Source: Lamellibrachia satsuma
Lineage: Eukaryota > Annelida > Polychaeta > Sabellida > Siboglinidae
Assembly (NCBI GenBank): GCA_033239005.1
Contig: BSQZ01000101.1
Span: forward strand, 432,001-496,000
Direction of reading: 5' to 3'
DNA: 64,000 nucleotides
Shown: positions 60,967-64,000 of the stretch, one piece after another
How positions within the stretch are numbered: position 1 is the stretch's first letter
How the letters are laid out: the number at the start of each line of letters is the position of its first letter
Program-made: the position numbers and the translations under genes
Notes under the pieces: model-generated
The model's input: only the letters and a program-made list of their open reading frames with translations
The model's database searches: none
What the model was told of the DNA's origin: nothing

Positions 60967-61110
60967 CTTAACTGTGAGGTCGACTTCTTCGAGGAGCCTG
61001 ACAGAGATTGTGTAGCGATGGGTCCTGGCCTGGTTGCCACATACACACAGGTAAGTCTCTCGTGGTCCCAACACCTCCAGCCCCTTCGCTTTCTTCATTG
61101 TCAGTTTCAC
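60967..61110 (-). CDS. TEP/A2M-like gene, 144-bp exon (MG7)
   Basis: Acceptor GGCGTTACTAG, donor AAG|GTAAGA, phases 0/0. Encodes VKLTMKKAKGLEVLGPRETY, LCVCGNQARTHRYTISVRLL and EEVDLTVK. The CxCGN...H.(F/Y)TIS pattern is typical of A2M-family MG7. Confidence 0.92.
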
Positions 61111-61766
61111 CTAGTAACGCCCCAAGCAGGAGTAACATCCAGCAACAGTGGTAAAATAAAAACTTATAATATCACCTAAAAACACTGGAAATTATTGCAT
61201 AAGTGCGACGGTACAGTAATGATGCAGATTACGGGCACCTACCTAAGATATTTTATTAAAGGGAATGTATAAAGATTTTCATTGGCCAACTGAATGACTG
61301 TTCTACAGGACATTGCGACATTGAATTTATTATTTTTCCTAACATCTTGGTTGGTTAAATAAAATATAAGTACTAATGTGATGCGATAGTACCATGGTCT
61401 TTCACTCTTAATATTTTTTTAAATACATGATTTGCCAATGAAATAAAATATGCCAGTTTTACAACATATTATATAGAGATCGCTTTATTGCAATTTACGA
61501 CAGAAAAATAAATTCAAAAGCAAAATATAACTTTTTCTACTGCGTGATTTAGTGGTCCGTTTAAAAACAATTTCTAATGATAAATATAAAACAGCAATAA
61601 AGATTAAAACATGAAGTATAACATAGTTAATTTAGATGCATTAAAAAAACATAATTCTGGCAATTTGGGAATTTTAATTATATGAAATGCCCCAAAAAAG
61701 AACCATATCAATTAACCAATGAATTTCTTTTAAGCGCTAGACAGTAACTAGTAAAGTTGGGCGTAC

Positions 61767-61995
61767 CACCATGCAGCCAGGCAGATAACTAAACACTGTG
61801 ATGGGGATGACGACCTTCTCTCCCCGCACAATCGAGTAGGGGAGGGTGAAGGAGAGGAAGAAGGGCTGGAAGGCCTTCAGGGTAGCGGGAGGCGACACCC
61901 CCAGACCAGAGGCAGCGTTCGAACAGAACATGCTCCCGATCCAATCAGTGATGGTGTGAGGAACTTCCTGCTTGACGACCGTCATTCCACTTGAT
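61767..61995 (-). CDS. TEP/A2M-like gene, 229-bp exon (post-bait region)
   Basis: Acceptor GTGTTTCTCAAG, donor GGTG|GTACGC. Encodes SSGMTVVKQEVPHTITDWIG, SMFCSNAASGLGVSPPATLK, AFQPFFLSFTLPYSIVRGEK and VFSYLPGCMV. The VPxTITDW...GLG(V/I)S...AFQPFF...LPYS(V/I)(V/I)RGE series is diagnostic of the A2M/TEP family. One base in, phase 0 out, both matching the neighbours. Confidence 0.95.
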
Positions 61996-62271
61996 CTTGA
62001 GAAACACACAAACTTGGTACAAGTTCACCGTAATTTTACGTGTCTAATGTGCCAAATGATACACACCCTGATTTCTTGCTTAAATCTGACATAATTTCTA
62101 CATTCCTACATATAATACAAACCCTGACTGTTTAGCATCATCCTCCAATTCATCTGCTTCCAGTAGAATAAATGTGACGTAATACTGGTACCCATAGACA
62201 GTAACTTACCTGACTTGGAAAAATTGTAGAAAAGACGCATGAAGTTGCGAACAATTGTAAAAGATTTACAG

Positions 62272-62314
<43 letters not shown>

Positions 62315-62315
62315 C
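62272..62315. repeat. (CGCA)n microsatellite
   Basis: Eleven units of GCAC/CGCA. Confidence 0.97.
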
Positions 62316-62725
62316 AAAACCACACACACACTCGGTACAAGTCTACAGCAACAGGGACGGTGGAGAGTTACATTTACTGGGTGTCATGCACACTTTAGTG
62401 TTAACGTGACTTTTAAGAATTAAACGCATCCTCGCTCAAATGCTGCATGCACCAGACGGTTGTAATACATAGTTTTGTATATAATTCTTTAACTGCCTAG
62501 TATGCCGAACAAAAACCGAAACTAAGATGGCGTTCTAGAGCACAATTCTATCAAAATACAGCATAATTTTTTTATATTCTTGATTCTAATTACACATAAT
62601 ATTATGCATTCACAAATTCTTTTTACTTTGGAGTTATTTAAAGCTTGACAATCGGGTGTGCTTAATGCAAATATACCATAATTGTATATTTGCTGATATG
62701 TTGGAAAGTAAAACATCCTACTTAC

Positions 62726-62849
62726 CCTACATCAATCAAATCCCACAGCCATGTTTCAGGAAAGTAGTTCCGGATTTCGACAGCTGGATCAAATGGCATA
62801 GCGTTATCATATTTAAAATGCAAAGGAACCCTTTCCATTTCTACTATCC
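62726..62849 (-). CDS. TEP/A2M-like gene, exon with RNYFPETWLWDL motif
   Basis: Acceptor TTTGTTTCCTATAG, donor TAGG|GTAAGT. Encodes a short lead (IVEMERVPLHFKYDNAMPFD), then PAVEIRNYFPETWLWDLIDV. RxYFPETWLWDL follows the bait or proteolysis region in A2M, CD109 and TEPs. This is the most 5' exon visible; macroglobulin domains 1-6, the bait region and the signal peptide lie beyond the window's right-hand side or were not detected before 64 kb. Confidence 0.93.
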
Positions 62850-63074
62850 CTATAGGAAACAAACTGACGGAATGCTCACTTAACAAAGTAAACTGTACTA
62901 CAAAATTATGTTATATAGTAGACTAAATCTATCAAACATACTGACTGCCTGTGTGTGTCTTAGTGAACCATCACTTTGTTTACATAATTTCATAGTTTAA
63001 TTTAAATGTGTCGGATTGGATACCATTGCATGTGTAGGGGACGTAATTTCACAGTTGTTATTGATATGCATGAC

Positions 63075-63312
63075 TGACTCAAGTTCATTTTGCGTAATCA
63101 TACATTGCCTACTGCCACAAGTTAGTTTTACATAATCATACATTGCCTACTGCCTCAAGTTCATTTTACGTAATCATACATTGCCTACTGCCTCAAGTTC
63201 ATTTTACGTAATCGTACATTGCCTACTGACTCAAGTTCATTTTACGTAATCGTACATTGCCTACTGACTCATGTTCATTTTACATATTCATACATTGCCT
63301 ACAGCCTTCAGT
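63075..63312. repeat. 38-bp minisatellite, about six units
   Basis: Unit CTCAAGTTCATTTTACGTAA+TCATACATTGCCTACTGC with minor variants. Confidence 0.92.
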
Positions 63313-63319
63313 TCATCTG

Positions 63320-64000
63320 GTGAACTGACTAAGTTCAAGACTCCTTAAAACTCCTTTATTTAAACTGGCTTACGTCCATTGAGGAACTGTGCTTTATGAA
63401 TTTTTTCATGAACATGTATTTAATTTGTTATCTATTTATTTATAATATTATATATTTTAATTAATTTTAATATATTATAGCTATTTATTTAATAATTTTA
63501 ATAATTCAGTCACTTCGCCATGTATTTTAGTTACTTAATATAGCTAGTCTATTTTAGCTTAGTCTAAAATTATGTTTACCGGTATATATATATGAGCGAA
63601 GTCACGAAAAATGGTACAGTTGTGTAAAAATTTGGAGTGAATAATTTTCTTTCCTAAAATAATTTATTGTCCATATAATGTTGTAGTATGGGGTTGAAAG
63701 TGTACCAAGGTGATAAGTAGAAGATAACTTACTGCCTGGTTTTTATTACATTGGATGATGAAATAGACCATTCACATGTTTATGTCGTGTCTGTCACACT
63801 TGTTTATTATGATGGTAGTCATAAGACAAATTAGAAATGTTAGGTTTTCCATCAAAACTATCAAATGATAGTGCTGACAGTGCAAAATTGTGTCCCTTTT
63901 GAAAATGCAGTTGGTAAAGTTCCACCCAACATAATTTTTTGGACAGAGAAATAAATTAATTGTATGGTTATGTTCTACACCTCACACCTCACTCAGCATA
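63320..64000. other. No recognisable feature
   Basis: Very AT-rich, presumably intronic to the TEP gene. No further macroglobulin exon was recognised. Confidence 0.5.

Noticed and set aside
49514..62849. Complement C3/C4/C5 gene
   Set aside because: The post-bait exons match A2M/TEP signatures (RNYFPETWLWDL, TITDW, AFQPFF) more than C3; no anaphylatoxin domain is visible in the window.

Overview
This is eukaryotic, metazoan DNA. It is AT-rich and intron-containing, and crowded with (TA)n microsatellites, minisatellites and broken retroelements. No rRNA gene, bona fide tRNA gene, bacterial operon or CRISPR array is visible. The host genes (a fibrinogen-related lectin and an alpha-2-macroglobulin/thioester protein), a CsRn1-type Ty3/gypsy element, a Polinton/Maverick, a tyrosine-recombinase gene with a poly-Ala linker, and GTGA satellites suit a marine invertebrate. 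A lophotrochozoan such as a gastropod is my guess; the sequence does not prove it.

Left part (1-31 kb) is mostly mobile and tandem DNA. It opens with non-LTR scraps (1-745). A 35-bp minisatellite of about 36 copies (3.04-4.32 kb) follows, open in several frames on both strands. Abutting it on the minus strand is a coiled-coil exon built of 7/14-residue repeats. Next come a minus-strand CR1-like element with an esterase ORF1 (7.9-11.9 kb), flanked by two direct copies of an unknown repeat; a GC-rich broken tyrosine-recombinase-like gene (13.9-15.0 kb); a CsRn1-clade Ty3/gypsy element with a readable 5' LTR, primer site, CHCC gag finger and -1 frameshift signal (17.1-19.5 kb); a ~210-bp satellite array (19.7-22.66 kb); a Polinton remnant whose integrase has lost two catalytic aspartates (22.75-24.86 kb); and more non-LTR pieces to 27.7 kb.

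Middle part (31-49 kb) holds a plus-strand four-exon gene (40,386-47,117) for a secreted coiled-coil plus fibrinogen-related protein of 394 residues. Its last intron contains a degraded non-LTR element and a tRNA-derived SINE. The end of the last exon and about 2 kb of downstream DNA are duplicated at 31.2-33.0 kb, and a ~336-bp block lying just upstream of exon 1 is duplicated at 30.7-31.05 kb. The left copy therefore looks like a paralogue that lost its middle.

Right part (49.5-62.85 kb) is a minus-strand alpha-2-macroglobulin/TEP-family gene read from twelve exons, including the GCGEQ thioester. Seven consecutive exons keep perfect splice phase. The bulk of the thioester domain, between the GCGEQ exon and the receptor-binding domain, is missing from a ~500-bp gap. 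The 5' half of the gene lies beyond the window. The lectin and TEP genes are tail to tail, 2.4 kb apart, which is of interest because lectin-TEP partnerships are known in snail immunity.
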